Source: Desulfovibrio sp. UCD-KL4C
Lineage (GTDB): Bacteria > Desulfobacterota > Desulfovibrionia > Desulfovibrionales > Desulfovibrionaceae
Length of the DNA: 64,000 bases
Assembly (NCBI RefSeq): GCF_006210265.1
Contig: NZ_VCNC01000001.1
Coordinates: forward strand, 754,843-818,842
Direction: 5' to 3'
Part shown: positions 10,996-19,998 of the stretch, piece after piece
How positions within the stretch are numbered: position 1 is the stretch's first letter
Layout: every line of letters starts with the position of its first letter
The notes under the pieces: model-generated
Seen by the model: the letters and a program-made list of their open reading frames with translations, nothing else
What the model was told of the DNA's origin: nothing
Databases searched by the model: none
Made by a program: the position numbers and the translations under genes

Positions 10996-11907
10996 TTAAC
11001 AGCTTGTCAAGTAACTGGCTAAAGCGATAGATAAAAATTTAGACCTATCTGAATCTCCACGGGAAGGAACAACCACCGGGATATCACTTCCTACTACAAC
11101 GCTTGCCATACATTTTCCGGCGATTGTATTTAATGCCTTATAAAGAATGTTGCCACTTTCTATGTCTGGTGTGCAAAGTATATCGGCATGTCCTGCAACA
11201 GGATTTGTTACTCCTTTGCGAGCAGCAGCTGAGGGAGATAGAGCAATATCAAGAGCCAGTGGTCCGGCAACAAATGCATCACCGAAAGCTCCATCAATAG
11301 ACATTTTGGCAAGTATGTCTGCATCAAGCGTGGCAGGCATTGCCGGATAATTCACTTTTTCAATTGCAGCTAAGACTGCAACCTTAGTTTTTTTGATTCC
11401 AAGCTTACGGGCCACTTGCAGAGCATTACGGATAATATCAGCTTTTCGTTGTAAATTCGGTTTAATATTTACTCCTGCATCAGTTATTAAAATAAGCCTT
11501 TCAGATTCAGATGATTCAAATATGGCAACATGGCTGATAATACCTTTGGTAGGTACTCCGGTTTCCTTATTCAAGATTGCTTTTAGCACAACACTGGTGC
11601 TGACAAGTCCTTTCATAATAAGTGCAGCCTTGCCTTCTTTAAAGAGCTGAACAGCTTTTGCCACAGCTGCTACATCATCGTTTTCTTCATAAAAATCGAA
11701 TCCGTCTATGTTCAGATCGTATTGTTGTGACACCTCATCAGCTTTTTCACGATTTCCTATAAAAATAGGCTCGGCAATTCCTGCTTGGTAAGCTTCAATG
11801 GCAGATCTCATTACGAATTCTTCTGCGCAAGGAGCTATTGCAACTTTAGGCTTTCCGCCGCACCGACGTACTTTTTTTATGAGCTCATCTAGCGAAGTTA
11901 TAGTCAT
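10996..11907 (-). CDS. Phosphate acetyl/butyryltransferase family protein
   Basis: A cytoplasmic 303-residue enzyme, the usual length for phosphate butyryltransferase (about 300) and for the catalytic domain of phosphotransacetylase. Typical blocks are KVAIAPCAEEFVMRSA near the start, AALIMKGLVSTSVVLKAIL (~100-120), an ITDAGVNI turn, and the closing GSDIPVVVPSRGDSDRSK. It should exchange phosphate and CoA on an acyl group. Substrate choice (acetyl, propionyl, butyryl or branched) cannot be read from sequence. No acyl kinase gene is adjacent. It lies 54 bases after ilvH on the same strand, and AAAGG precedes the ATG. Confidence 0.82.
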   Translation of the reverse strand: MTITSLDELIKKVRRCGGKPKVAIAPCAEEFVMRSAIEAYQAGIAEPIFIGNREKADEVSQQYDLNIDGFDFYEENDDVAAVAKAVQLFKEGKAALIMKGLVSTSVVLKAILNKETGVPTKGIISHVAIFESSESERLILITDAGVNIKPNLQRKADIIRNALQVARKLGIKKTKVAVLAAIEKVNYPAMPATLDADILAKMSIDGAFGDAFVAGPLALDIALSPSAAARKGVTNPVAGHADILCTPDIESGNILYKALNTIAGKCMASVVVGSDIPVVVPSRGDSDRSKFLSIALASYLTSC

Positions 11908-11961
11908 GGACGCACCTTTATAAAATTATTCATGTGCCTGATATGTTACCTAGCGCAAAAG

Positions 11962-12441
11962 CTATTCATCGCCTCTTTTCAGCGCGATCATACCTGTGCG
12001 GCACATACTTTTGATTCCGATAGGCTGGAGCATTTTGATAAGACCTTCAACTCGTTCCTGATCCCCGCTGAGCTCAACCGTGATAGTTTTTTGTCCCATA
12101 CCTACGACGTCGGCTCTGAAAACTTCAAAAATCTGCATAAGCTGACACATGGAATCTTTTGTGACATCAACTTTGATTAAAACAAGTTCACGGTCTACAA
12201 AATCTTTACGGGCCAGATCATCTAATTTTATTACAAAATCCATTGCCTGTAGATCTTTTGTGACCTTGGCAATTTCTTCATCATTACCCTGTGCACATAT
12301 AACCATTCTTGATACATCCATATTTTCGGTTTCACCGCAGGATATGGATGTAATGTTAATACCGTTTTTTTGAAAAGCAGCTGAAGATTCTGCCAGAACT
12401 CCGGCTCTGTTTCTCACCAGCGCTGAGATCGTATGTTGCAT
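11962..12441 (-). CDS. ilvH: Acetolactate synthase small (regulatory) subunit
   Basis: A 159-residue protein with an N-terminal ACT domain (~3-75; ALVRNRAGVLAESSAAF and GINITSISCGETE) and the C-terminal ALS_ss domain. It should bind the catalytic subunit IlvB and confer valine feedback control on the first step of branched-chain amino-acid synthesis. The start has AAGGAG six bases upstream. Neither ilvB nor ilvC is nearby, which is unusual, since these genes are commonly clustered. A paralogue elsewhere in the genome is possible. Confidence 0.88.
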   Translation of the reverse strand: MQHTISALVRNRAGVLAESSAAFQKNGINITSISCGETENMDVSRMVICAQGNDEEIAKVTKDLQAMDFVIKLDDLARKDFVDRELVLIKVDVTKDSMCQLMQIFEVFRADVVGMGQKTITVELSGDQERVEGLIKMLQPIGIKSMCRTGMIALKRGDE

Positions 12442-12622
12442 TCGGAACTCCTTATGTTAGTGAACACTTGAAAGTTTTTTTGCTAGACAAATAATACACT
12501 CAATTCATTTTGCTAACAAGCTGCATAGTATCTTAAGCGTAATAAAAAAAAGGAGTCTTTATCCGTGGAAGGGCTGAATAATTAAAATTTATTCAGTGTA
12601 AAAGAGAGATGAAAAAACGGAG

Positions 12623-15600
12623 TTAAATAGACGTTAGGCCTGGCGGACAGAATCCGTCTGATCGCATTTTGATAAGTTGTAACGCAACTGCAGGAGGTTG
12701 CGGTTTGTCAAAATAGAATCCTTGCACACAGTCGCAACCTATTTCCTTAAGTAGAGTCAACTGTTGCTTGGTTTCAACTCCTTCTGCAATAACATCCATG
12801 CTGAGACTATGGCCCAGAGCATTTACTGCGCGGACAATTTCAAGTGATTCGTGATCTATTGCCATACGGCTGATGAATGATCTGTCAATTTTTACTGTTG
12901 AGGCAGGGAATCTTTGTAATTGCGACAGGGAGGAGTAGCCGGTACCGAAATCGTCTACCGCAAGTCTGATACCCATCTCAACGATTTTTTTAAGATTTAA
13001 AGAGGAAGCGGCGTTTCTTTCCATTATTGCGGATTCGGTGATTTCAAGTTTCAACATATCTGATGGGAAATTTGTTTCGTTGAGTGTTCTTGAAATTGAA
13101 TCAGCAAGATCGGGGCGCGAAAGTTGGCCCGAGGATAAATTGACAGTGAGGAACATGTCTCGTGATGAAGGATATTCAGATAGCCACGCAGCAAATTCCT
13201 GACAGGCTTTTTGCAGCATCAACCTGTCCAGTTTTACAATCAGCCCCGTTTCCTCTGCAATAGGAATTATTTGATCAGGGGTTATGAAACCTCTTTCAGG
13301 GTGATTCCAGCGTATAAGGGCTTCAAACCCGGCCAGCCTTTTAGTGTGCAGGCAGTAAATCGGCTGGAAATAAGGAATAAACTCATCTTCAGGGAGGCCT
13401 TGTCTGATTTCTGTTTCAATAAGCATATTTTCAAGTGCTTTTTCATGCATAGCTTTATTGAACACTTTGAATTTATTAACACCCTGTTTTTTAGCTTCAT
13501 ACATGCTGATGTCTGCATCGCGCAAGATGTACTCCGGGTGTTCATATGCAGCAGTTTTAAAGACAATGCCAATACTTGAACTGATAACAACTTCTCTATC
13601 GGAAACAGTTATGGGCTTGTGTATTTTGTTTCTGATGCTTCGGATTATTTGTATTACCTGCTGAGGTGTTTTGAAATATTCTATGAGTATTGCGTATTCG
13701 TCTCCGCCCATTCTGGCGATTGTATCTACAGGGCGAAGGCAGCTTTTAATTCTTTCACCGACTGTAATTAAAAGAGAGTCTCCTGCCTGATGGCCGAGAC
13801 TGTCGTTTATGCGTTTAAACATATCAATATCGAGCATAAGCACCGCAAAATTATGCTCAGGTTGTTTCTGAGATCGGAAAAGAGCCTGCTCAAGGCGTTC
13901 AAGGAATAGAGTTCGGTTAGGCAGACCTGTCAGAGAATCATGCAACGATTGGTGAGAAAGTTTGCGTTCAAATTCTTTGCGGTGTGAAATATCGTCATAG
14001 ATAATAAATGTTCCGGATATTGTATCATCATAAACAAAAGGGTATCCGAGTATAGATACTGGAATTAATCTGCCGTTTTTATGTTTGCGCAGATCTTCAG
14101 TCCTAAATGTCATGCCCGATAAAATTTTCTTAAAATTTTCTTTGATTGCACCTTCACCGCTAGGATTTAGATTCTCACAGCAAGGCTTCATCTGTTCGGT
14201 TTTGTATCCGAAAAGTTCGGTGAAGGCTTTATTGGTGGCCATTATATTTCCCTCTGAATCAGTCAGAGCAATGGCCTGCGGTGAACTTTCAAAAAGCTGC
14301 ATGAAGCGTGCTTTATGGGTGAAAGCATTTCTTTCTGCTATTATCCTCGGCGTAGAATCAAAGGCTGTTCCTGAGTATAGAATTGGCTTTCTTTCATCAT
14401 CATACGTCGTTGAAATATTGATGGAGCACCATTTTTCTAAGTTCTCTTTATGTTTGATGCGAATACGTTTTCCGCTGACAGCTCCTTTTTTAAGCAGCTC
14501 CTTTACCAGATTTAACCAGTCTCGTGTGTTATGGAAATAGTCAGAAGACTTGGGGCATTGTTCCAGCATTTGCGCGGCAGAATCATAGCCCATAATTCTT
14601 TCCATTGCGGGATTAGCCATAAGCATTTTCCCGTCAATTGATGTCTGAAAAATTGCAACAGTGGCATTTTCAAATATTGAGCGGAATTTTTTTTCGCTTG
14701 CCAGCAGTGCTCTTTCAGTCTGCCTGCGTTTAATGGCAGACGCTATCTGGTCGGAAATTGCGATCATTAAGTCAACATCATGCTCTGTATATGAATTATC
14801 CGACTTGTAAGATTGAATTGTCATTACGCCAACGACTTGATCGCCGTGGATGAGCGGCACGCCTAGCCAGGATTTTGCTGCTGAGCCGAGACTTTCTAAT
14901 TCCTGTTTGCGATATTGGTCTATATTTTTCTCTTCTAGCAGAAGAGGTTTTCGCTGTTTAATTACTTCTGCGCTGAGGCTGTTGATATTTTTAAGACTAA
15001 TCCGCTCGTTTGGTGAAATACTTTTTTTTTCATCAGAATAATAAGGAAATGAAATGGTTTCATCTTTGTCTTCATACAGAGCAACATAGAAATTTTCAGC
15101 TTCGATAAATGGCTTAAGAGTCTCATGTATAAATTGGAATAAACTGAAATTGTCGGTAGTTGATTTTGCGGCCGATGAAATTTTGTAAAGGATGAGATTA
15201 ATGTTTTCAGTTTGCTTACGGGCAGAAATATCTCGGAGCGTTTCGATTGCTCCTATTATTTCTCCCGTGTTATCCGTAATCGGTGCGACTTGGACCCAGA
15301 GGTGTGTGTTCTTTCTAAGCCCAATGTTTTTAGCTCTGATTTCAGCTGCTAAAGAGTTTCCGTGTCGCCTGATAGATTGATATTCAAGAAGGCTCGTTGC
15401 CTCGCAGCCTCTAACTACATCGATTAACCCTGATTTTCGGATGCCGTGGATAAGGTTTGTGTATTCAAAATCACCTTTACCTATAACTTTTTCTGCCGCT
15501 ATTCCGGTTAGTTTTTCAAGTGCCGGATTCCAAGCGATTATTATGCCATTTTTGTCAACAACAAATGAAGGGTCTGGCAGAAAATGAAGTGTTTTGATGA

Positions 15601-15748
15601 AGATAGAATCAGGAAAATCCATGCAGGATGCATCAAGGTTGGAATAAGTTTTGTCGACGAGCATCAGAAATGACTTCATTTCCTCAGGTGAGTCAGCAGT
15701 TGAGATTCCGATTGTCTCTTCTAATTGTTTTAGTAGTAACTTGTGCAT
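12623..15748 (-). CDS. Multi-sensor PAS/GAF GGDEF-EAL c-di-GMP protein
   Basis: A 1041-residue soluble signalling protein. The order is PAS (~45-165), GAF (~190-340), PAS (~345-470), PAS (~480-600), GGDEF (~605-775) and EAL (~795-1040). The GGDEF site reads RMGGDEYAIL. The EAL domain keeps EALIRWNH, DDFGTGYSSL, KIDRSFI and EGVE, so both cyclase and phosphodiesterase sites look intact. Which activity dominates cannot be decided. The frame is open from a TTG at 15787, but the ATG at 15748 gives the more usual start; neither has a strong ribosome-binding site. There are no membrane helices, so inputs are presumably cytosolic. A CTGAATAA/TTATTCAG inverted repeat lies at 12574-12596 behind the stop, without a T-tract. 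Confidence 0.92.
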   Translation of the reverse strand: MHKLLLKQLEETIGISTADSPEEMKSFLMLVDKTYSNLDASCMDFPDSIFIKTLHFLPDPSFVVDKNGIIIAWNPALEKLTGIAAEKVIGKGDFEYTNLIHGIRKSGLIDVVRGCEATSLLEYQSIRRHGNSLAAEIRAKNIGLRKNTHLWVQVAPITDNTGEIIGAIETLRDISARKQTENINLILYKISSAAKSTTDNFSLFQFIHETLKPFIEAENFYVALYEDKDETISFPYYSDEKKSISPNERISLKNINSLSAEVIKQRKPLLLEEKNIDQYRKQELESLGSAAKSWLGVPLIHGDQVVGVMTIQSYKSDNSYTEHDVDLMIAISDQIASAIKRRQTERALLASEKKFRSIFENATVAIFQTSIDGKMLMANPAMERIMGYDSAAQMLEQCPKSSDYFHNTRDWLNLVKELLKKGAVSGKRIRIKHKENLEKWCSINISTTYDDERKPILYSGTAFDSTPRIIAERNAFTHKARFMQLFESSPQAIALTDSEGNIMATNKAFTELFGYKTEQMKPCCENLNPSGEGAIKENFKKILSGMTFRTEDLRKHKNGRLIPVSILGYPFVYDDTISGTFIIYDDISHRKEFERKLSHQSLHDSLTGLPNRTLFLERLEQALFRSQKQPEHNFAVLMLDIDMFKRINDSLGHQAGDSLLITVGERIKSCLRPVDTIARMGGDEYAILIEYFKTPQQVIQIIRSIRNKIHKPITVSDREVVISSSIGIVFKTAAYEHPEYILRDADISMYEAKKQGVNKFKVFNKAMHEKALENMLIETEIRQGLPEDEFIPYFQPIYCLHTKRLAGFEALIRWNHPERGFITPDQIIPIAEETGLIVKLDRLMLQKACQEFAAWLSEYPSSRDMFLTVNLSSGQLSRPDLADSISRTLNETNFPSDMLKLEITESAIMERNAASSLNLKKIVEMGIRLAVDDFGTGYSSLSQLQRFPASTVKIDRSFISRMAIDHESLEIVRAVNALGHSLSMDVIAEGVETKQQLTLLKEIGCDCVQGFYFDKPQPPAVALQLIKMRSDGFCPPGLTSI

Positions 15749-15845
15749 CTGATTCTTTTTATTACTGTATAAATCTTTGCTGTGCAAGGTTTCTGTTTGT
15801 TTTGTTAGAGAATAATGTAGTTATTTAGGTGTATTATAAATAGTA

Positions 15846-18059
15846 TCATTGTGTTTTGTTTATGGGAATAATTGAAATAGTAGGTTCTCCATTAGCGTTG
15901 CGGTTTCCACTTATAAGGTAGTATTCGCCGTCAGGAATATTAATTTCCCATAAATTTTCAGTACATGATCCATAAATTGTTTTCTCAACAACTTGAAAAA
16001 AAGAATCATTTTGTAATTTGGAAATTGTGAAGTCTTTAAAATATTGAGGAGGTTTATTTATTTTGGGAAATCCATTTAAACTAAATTTGATAGTTCTCCA
16101 GTTTGAATAATAAGCTGTGCTTTCGGCCGTTGCATTTTTATCTCCTGTCATGGAATCGTTTTCAGGGTAATACGGAATCCATTTTTGTCCATTGAATAGT
16201 TCTATCCAGCCTTGCTCATCGAGATATCTGGCAGGGATGCCAGCTGAGCGCAGAGCTGCAACCGCAAAAATGTTTATCTCGTCATTATTTGATGCTTTTC
16301 TGGATGTGAAGACCCCAACAGGAGTCAAGCCGCATCCTAAAGGACCACGGGACACAGCTGTTAAAGTTTGAGCAAATCTGCTGACAGAGTTTATTTTGTC
16401 TGAAATTTTATATCCTTTTTTCAGTTTGAAAAAAGGATATAAACAGTTCCGCCACGGTTGAAGTTGCTCATACATGATCCGCGGACTTAAGACATATTGC
16501 GTGAATATTTTGTCATTATATTTCAGTCCGGCTTTACTGATTTCTTCTCTGGCTTTAAGAGCTAAGTCTGTATTGGATGTCAGTTCATCAGATTTTATTT
16601 TTGTGAGGTCAGCTGTTTCCATCTGGCGAATAGCTTCAACCATAAATGGTCTATCTTTTTCAGAACAGCTATTTAGAGCATTAAGTATTTGCGGAGTATT
16701 CAGTCCTGCTTTTGCAATGGAACCAGCCAAAGTTCTATCAAAGATTTCAGCACCTTTTTTCATTCCTTCAATTTTTGTAAGCCGACCTTTCTTCATGGTG
16801 TCAAATTCAATCTTTTTAGCTCCTTCTGAATTTTTTGCCGGAGCCGATTGCGCGAGTTTATCGGTGTAATTGAAGCGGAAAAGAATTGTTCCTTCAGGTT
16901 TATTGTTCGGAGAAAGTTTCAGTTGAATATTTCTACGTGATGCTTTTTCTCCTGGAATCCAAGTTGAGGCAGCATATGCGGTTGCATTATTATGAGCGGC
17001 AGAGACAAGGATAGACCCAGGGCCAAGGATAATACTTGTTTTTCCTTTTTCATCGGTTTGCTTGACCGCCACAGGGCGCAGTGATGCATAATTGAAAACT
17101 GAAAAATAAACAGTGACATTGTTAAGCGGTTTGTTTTCATTATCGGTTACAAGAATTTCAGTGCGGCTGGCTGGGGCGTACATGGAAGTCGTGTTTAAAA
17201 GAGTGCAACCTACTTTGTTTCCCAATACTGGAAACTTCGGTTGCTCCACATTGCCGTAGGCATAAGACTCAACCAGAGGAGCTTTGCGTACAGACCCGCT
17301 GAACCAAGCGTAATCAAGTCCGTAGTCAGGATTTGCAGATTCCAGATAATGCCATTTCCCGCCAATTAAAACTTCGGTCCATGTATGATTATCGTTTGAG
17401 TGCTGCCATGCAGGGACCATTGCCTGACGAGCCGGAATTCCGACACTTCTCAGGGCGCAGATAGTTAAAATTACAGCTTCTTCGCATCTGCCATAGGTCC
17501 TGTTGATAGTCATTAGAGGATTTTGATCCCAGCGCTGAGTGGATTTGAATCCCGTCTTTGAAAAGCACCACAGGTTTACCGCAAGAATTGCTTCACGCAT
17601 TGTTTTGCACTTCGAAACAATTGGCAAAAGCTCTTGATAGAAAATTTTCCGCCACTTAACAGCTTCTTCCTGACTGACCCGGTGCGGCAGAACGTAATTT
17701 AAAAAGTCTGCCCATGAAACATCCTTTCCCCATAGCGTGGATTCTCTGGCAAGAAATGCATAATCCAGATTTTCTATAAGTAAATCGCTTGAAAGCGTAG
17801 CACTGTCGCAAGGTGGAAGGTTGGCCGTAAGAAAGTCCGCAGCTTGCTTTTTTTCAGGATCATTACTGAATTTATTCAAAAATGTTTCTATCTGTGCGCG
17901 ATTTCCGCCAGCGGTATCAAGTACTGATTCAATGTTTTTTTGGTATGGGGAATACAGTGTTTTGCTTTGGTGGATGGTGGAGCACCCTGAAGTGAAAAGA
18001 ATCAGACTAAGGCAGAATGAGATAATAGCGGGGAGTGTTAATTTATTACAGTTTGGCAT
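15846..18059 (-). CDS. Lipoprotein with transglutaminase-like domain and a degenerate second copy
   Basis: A 737-residue secreted protein. A type II signal peptide ends TSGC, so it should be an envelope lipoprotein. A transglutaminase-like core occupies ~170-265, with Cys192 (GRCEE), His225 (NHTWTE) and an acidic third position (Glu in YLES or Asp245). A beta-rich Ig/CNA-like segment (~290-395) follows. A second stretch (~575-640) repeats the core (ALRSAGIPAR, then a GxKWxPYYPEND-like end) but has Asn/Asp where Cys belongs and lacks the His. Active relatives act as cysteine peptidases or amide transferases; the substrate is unknown. It stands alone between the GGDEF-EAL gene and the nitroreductase gene, with no clear Shine-Dalgarno sequence. 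Confidence 0.82.
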   Translation of the reverse strand: MPNCNKLTLPAIISFCLSLILFTSGCSTIHQSKTLYSPYQKNIESVLDTAGGNRAQIETFLNKFSNDPEKKQAADFLTANLPPCDSATLSSDLLIENLDYAFLARESTLWGKDVSWADFLNYVLPHRVSQEEAVKWRKIFYQELLPIVSKCKTMREAILAVNLWCFSKTGFKSTQRWDQNPLMTINRTYGRCEEAVILTICALRSVGIPARQAMVPAWQHSNDNHTWTEVLIGGKWHYLESANPDYGLDYAWFSGSVRKAPLVESYAYGNVEQPKFPVLGNKVGCTLLNTTSMYAPASRTEILVTDNENKPLNNVTVYFSVFNYASLRPVAVKQTDEKGKTSIILGPGSILVSAAHNNATAYAASTWIPGEKASRRNIQLKLSPNNKPEGTILFRFNYTDKLAQSAPAKNSEGAKKIEFDTMKKGRLTKIEGMKKGAEIFDRTLAGSIAKAGLNTPQILNALNSCSEKDRPFMVEAIRQMETADLTKIKSDELTSNTDLALKAREEISKAGLKYNDKIFTQYVLSPRIMYEQLQPWRNCLYPFFKLKKGYKISDKINSVSRFAQTLTAVSRGPLGCGLTPVGVFTSRKASNNDEINIFAVAALRSAGIPARYLDEQGWIELFNGQKWIPYYPENDSMTGDKNATAESTAYYSNWRTIKFSLNGFPKINKPPQYFKDFTISKLQNDSFFQVVEKTIYGSCTENLWEINIPDGEYYLISGNRNANGEPTISIIPINKTQ

Positions 18060-18145
18060 AGCTCAGGCGTAGCACAGAGGGCGTCGACATGTCATTGCGT
18101 AAACTTCTGCCAGTTTACTTGGAAATAGAATATAAAGTTGAAGTA

Positions 18146-18185
18146 AGATAAGGGTTTGCGACGTTTAAATCGTAAACCCTTATCT
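18146..18185 (-). terminator. Terminator after the nitroreductase gene
   Basis: A 16-bp stem (AGATAAGGGTTTGCGA with TCGTAAACCCTTATCT) and an 8-base loop lie 30 bases past the nitroreductase stop. One pair is G-T on the + strand and a mismatch on the - strand. A T-rich but broken tail follows on the - strand. Confidence 0.7.
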
Positions 18186-18215
18186 TTGAAATTGTAAATG
18201 CTTTTGAAAAAAGTG

Positions 18216-19052
18216 CTATTGCTTTTTAAGTTTTGGAAAGTTTACACGGTCAGAAGTGATTTGCACTGTGCGGTGGTAGGTTACAGTCGGTTCACCGAAA
18301 AGCATCATATATCCTACTTCGTGATCATCAGGTATACCCAGTTCTGTTATCAACTCTGGGGCAAATTCGTTTATAGCTGTTTTTGCTAAGCCGCACCATG
18401 TCGTTCCGAGTCCCATACTTGGAGCTTGCAGTTCTAAGTAACTGAGGGCGATGACACAGTCAGCTACTGGAGTGCCTATACCGCGCGGAGCCGAAGCTAT
18501 AATCATATGCGGTGCGGTACGATAGATATAGTCTGCTCCGTCCTGCCAGCCTTTAATATAGCCGATAATCCATTTTTGTGTTTCAGAAACAGGTTCATTG
18601 CTGTCAATTTTAGCCTGAATAGCTGAATATGTCCGCTGACGCAGTGTATTCATGGTCTCTATATCATTTACTACCGTCAGGGATACTTTCTGTCTGTTCA
18701 TACCTGTCGGTGCGTATGCAAGAATTTTAAGGAGTTTGTCCAGAGTTTCCCCATCAACATTTCCTTGGCGGTATTGCCTTGTTGATCGGCGGCTTTTTAT
18801 AAGGTTTTCCATTTGTATCGATGACGGGACATCTGCCGGAAGCTGTAGGCTGTCTTGAGGATCAAGACCCATGATACTTAGTGCCCCGGTGGGGCAGACT
18901 GCAAGACAGTGTTGACACTGGAGACAGTTATTTTCCCCACCTGAAATAATGAAGGGGATTCCGTCTGAAAGTTCTATAATTTTATGAACGCAGTCCGCTG
19001 CACAATCTCCGCATCCTATACACAGCTCTTCATTGATTTTGAGTTGGACCAT
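18216..19052 (-). CDS. Ferredoxin-nitroreductase fusion protein
   Basis: A 278-residue protein with two N-terminal 4Fe-4S clusters (Cys11, 14, 17, 21 and Cys43, 46, 49, 53), followed by an FMN-dependent nitroreductase domain (~80-278; SRRSTRQYR binds FMN phosphate in relatives). The fused clusters suggest electrons come from a ferredoxin-like donor rather than NAD(P)H, as in other anaerobe nitroreductases. The natural substrate is unknown. AAGGAG precedes the ATG by six bases. The gene is divergent from an HxlR regulator across a short region holding a clear dyad, and is therefore probably inducible by an electrophile or nitro/quinone compound (inferred). Confidence 0.9.
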   Translation of the reverse strand: MVQLKINEELCIGCGDCAADCVHKIIELSDGIPFIISGGENNCLQCQHCLAVCPTGALSIMGLDPQDSLQLPADVPSSIQMENLIKSRRSTRQYRQGNVDGETLDKLLKILAYAPTGMNRQKVSLTVVNDIETMNTLRQRTYSAIQAKIDSNEPVSETQKWIIGYIKGWQDGADYIYRTAPHMIIASAPRGIGTPVADCVIALSYLELQAPSMGLGTTWCGLAKTAINEFAPELITELGIPDDHEVGYMMLFGEPTVTYHRTVQITSDRVNFPKLKKQ

Positions 19053-19151
19053 TTTTTTCTCCTTGGCGTGTCATGATTATTAATTTTTTTAGTTTGAACC
19101 GCTTGAACAACATAGTTGTCTTCTTAGCATGCATGCAGTATAAAAAGAAAG

Positions 19152-19179
19152 TAGATACCTTTTTGTATTGTAGTATCTA
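19152..19179. promoter_or_regulatory. Candidate HxlR operator dyad
   Basis: A perfect 7-bp inverted repeat, TAGATAC and GTATCTA separated by 14 bases, lies in the intergenic region between the nitroreductase and HxlR genes. HxlR/MarR-type regulators bind such dyads. Assignment is by position and symmetry only. Confidence 0.5.
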
Positions 19180-19213
19180 AATAGAAACCATGAAGTTGAG
19201 ACTGGAGAAAAAT

Positions 19214-19588
19214 ATGGCTGAATGCCCGTCTAAAAAGAGCGGAAGGCATGAGTATCATTGCAGCATGGAACTGACAGTGCATGTCATCGGCGGTAAATGG
19301 AAAATGATTATTCTTCATCAGCTGGAGCGGAATGGAACATATCGTTTCGGGGAGCTTAAGCGGATTATCCCTAATATTACTCAGAAAATGCTGACTCAGC
19401 AATTGCGGGAACTTGAACATGACGGGCTTATTAATCGCGTTGTATACGCGGTCGTACCGCCTAAAGTGGAATATTCACTGACTGAGTTAGGTCAGACAGT
19501 TATTCCGGTGTTGCAGCATTTGACTAAATGGGGGCAGCAGTATGCCGAAATTCGCAAAGAAGATGAACTGCGCGAAGAGGCTGTATAG
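19214..19588 (+). CDS. HxlR-family winged-helix regulator
   Basis: A 124-residue winged-helix protein with the family's opening pattern: Cys-Pro near the start, then CSMELTVHVIGGKWKMIIL, followed by the helix-turn-helix over RFGELKRIIPNITQKMLTQQ and a wing ending EYSLTELG. Some HxlR proteins sense electrophiles through an N-terminal Cys, and two are present here (Cys4 and Cys19). ATG 19214 is chosen because GGAG lies six bases before it; the upstream ATG at 19190 lacks a ribosome-binding site. It probably controls the divergent nitroreductase and itself. Confidence 0.88.
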   Translation: MAECPSKKSGRHEYHCSMELTVHVIGGKWKMIILHQLERNGTYRFGELKRIIPNITQKMLTQQLRELEHDGLINRVVYAVVPPKVEYSLTELGQTVIPVLQHLTKWGQQYAEIRKEDELREEAV

Positions 19589-19604
19589 TTTTCAAATAAA
19601 AACA

Positions 19605-19634
19605 AAAGGCCGGAATGTTAACATTCCGGCCTTT
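19605..19634. terminator. Bidirectional terminator (30-bp perfect palindrome)
   Basis: Arms of 15 bp (AAAGGCCGGAATGTT and its complement) sit between the convergent HxlR and IscA-like genes, flanked by A-rich and T-rich sequence. Confidence 0.85.
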
Positions 19635-19686
19635 CATTATCTCTTAAAGCAATGAAGCAATCTCTTTTCAGAGGATTTTAAATCTA

Positions 19687-19998
19687 TTAACCGCAGCTTC
19701 CGCAGCTTCCGCAACAACCGCCATCGGATGTTTCAAAAACGAGAGAAGAAGAAATTTCGATACCCATAGGTGTCAGATTAATTTCCATTGGTTTTGCTTC
19801 TTCGAGCAGAGCTTTATCCACAACGAAATCATAACCTTCTAAAGTAATGGTTTCATCGCCTTCTTTTGCTGCGTCAAGGCCTAATGCAAGGCGACTTCCG
19901 CTACAAGCAGATGCAATATATATGCGGATAGGTTCTTTGTCTTTGCCATCAAAATGCTGGTCAAGAACTTCTTTCGCTTCGGTTGTAATTTTGAGCAT
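19687..19998 (-). CDS. IscA/HesB-like Fe-S protein with Cys-rich C-terminal tail
   Basis: A 103-residue A-type Fe-S carrier/HesB-like fold. The usual first ligand region reads IYIASACSGSRLALGLD. The end of the protein is GGCCGSCGSCG, giving four Cys within eleven residues instead of the canonical C-G-C pair. It could carry or store an Fe-S cluster or metal in the cytoplasm. HesB-like selenoproteins are known in related bacteria, but this copy uses ordinary Cys codons and ends in TAA. TAGGAG precedes the ATG by seven bases. No isc or suf neighbours are present. Confidence 0.75.
   Translation of the reverse strand: MLKITTEAKEVLDQHFDGKDKEPIRIYIASACSGSRLALGLDAAKEGDETITLEGYDFVVDKALLEEAKPMEINLTPMGIEISSSLVFETSDGGCCGSCGSCG

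Noticed and set aside
14085-14540. Long antisense ORFs inside the GGDEF-EAL gene (also 13211-13579)
   Set aside because: They lie within an unambiguous coding gene, lack recognisable motifs and ribosome-binding sites, and are frame shadows.
19687-19715. Possible selenocysteine (TGA) in the IscA-like tail
   Set aside because: The C-terminal codons are ordinary Cys codons and the stop is TAA, with no TGA followed by a Sec hairpin.
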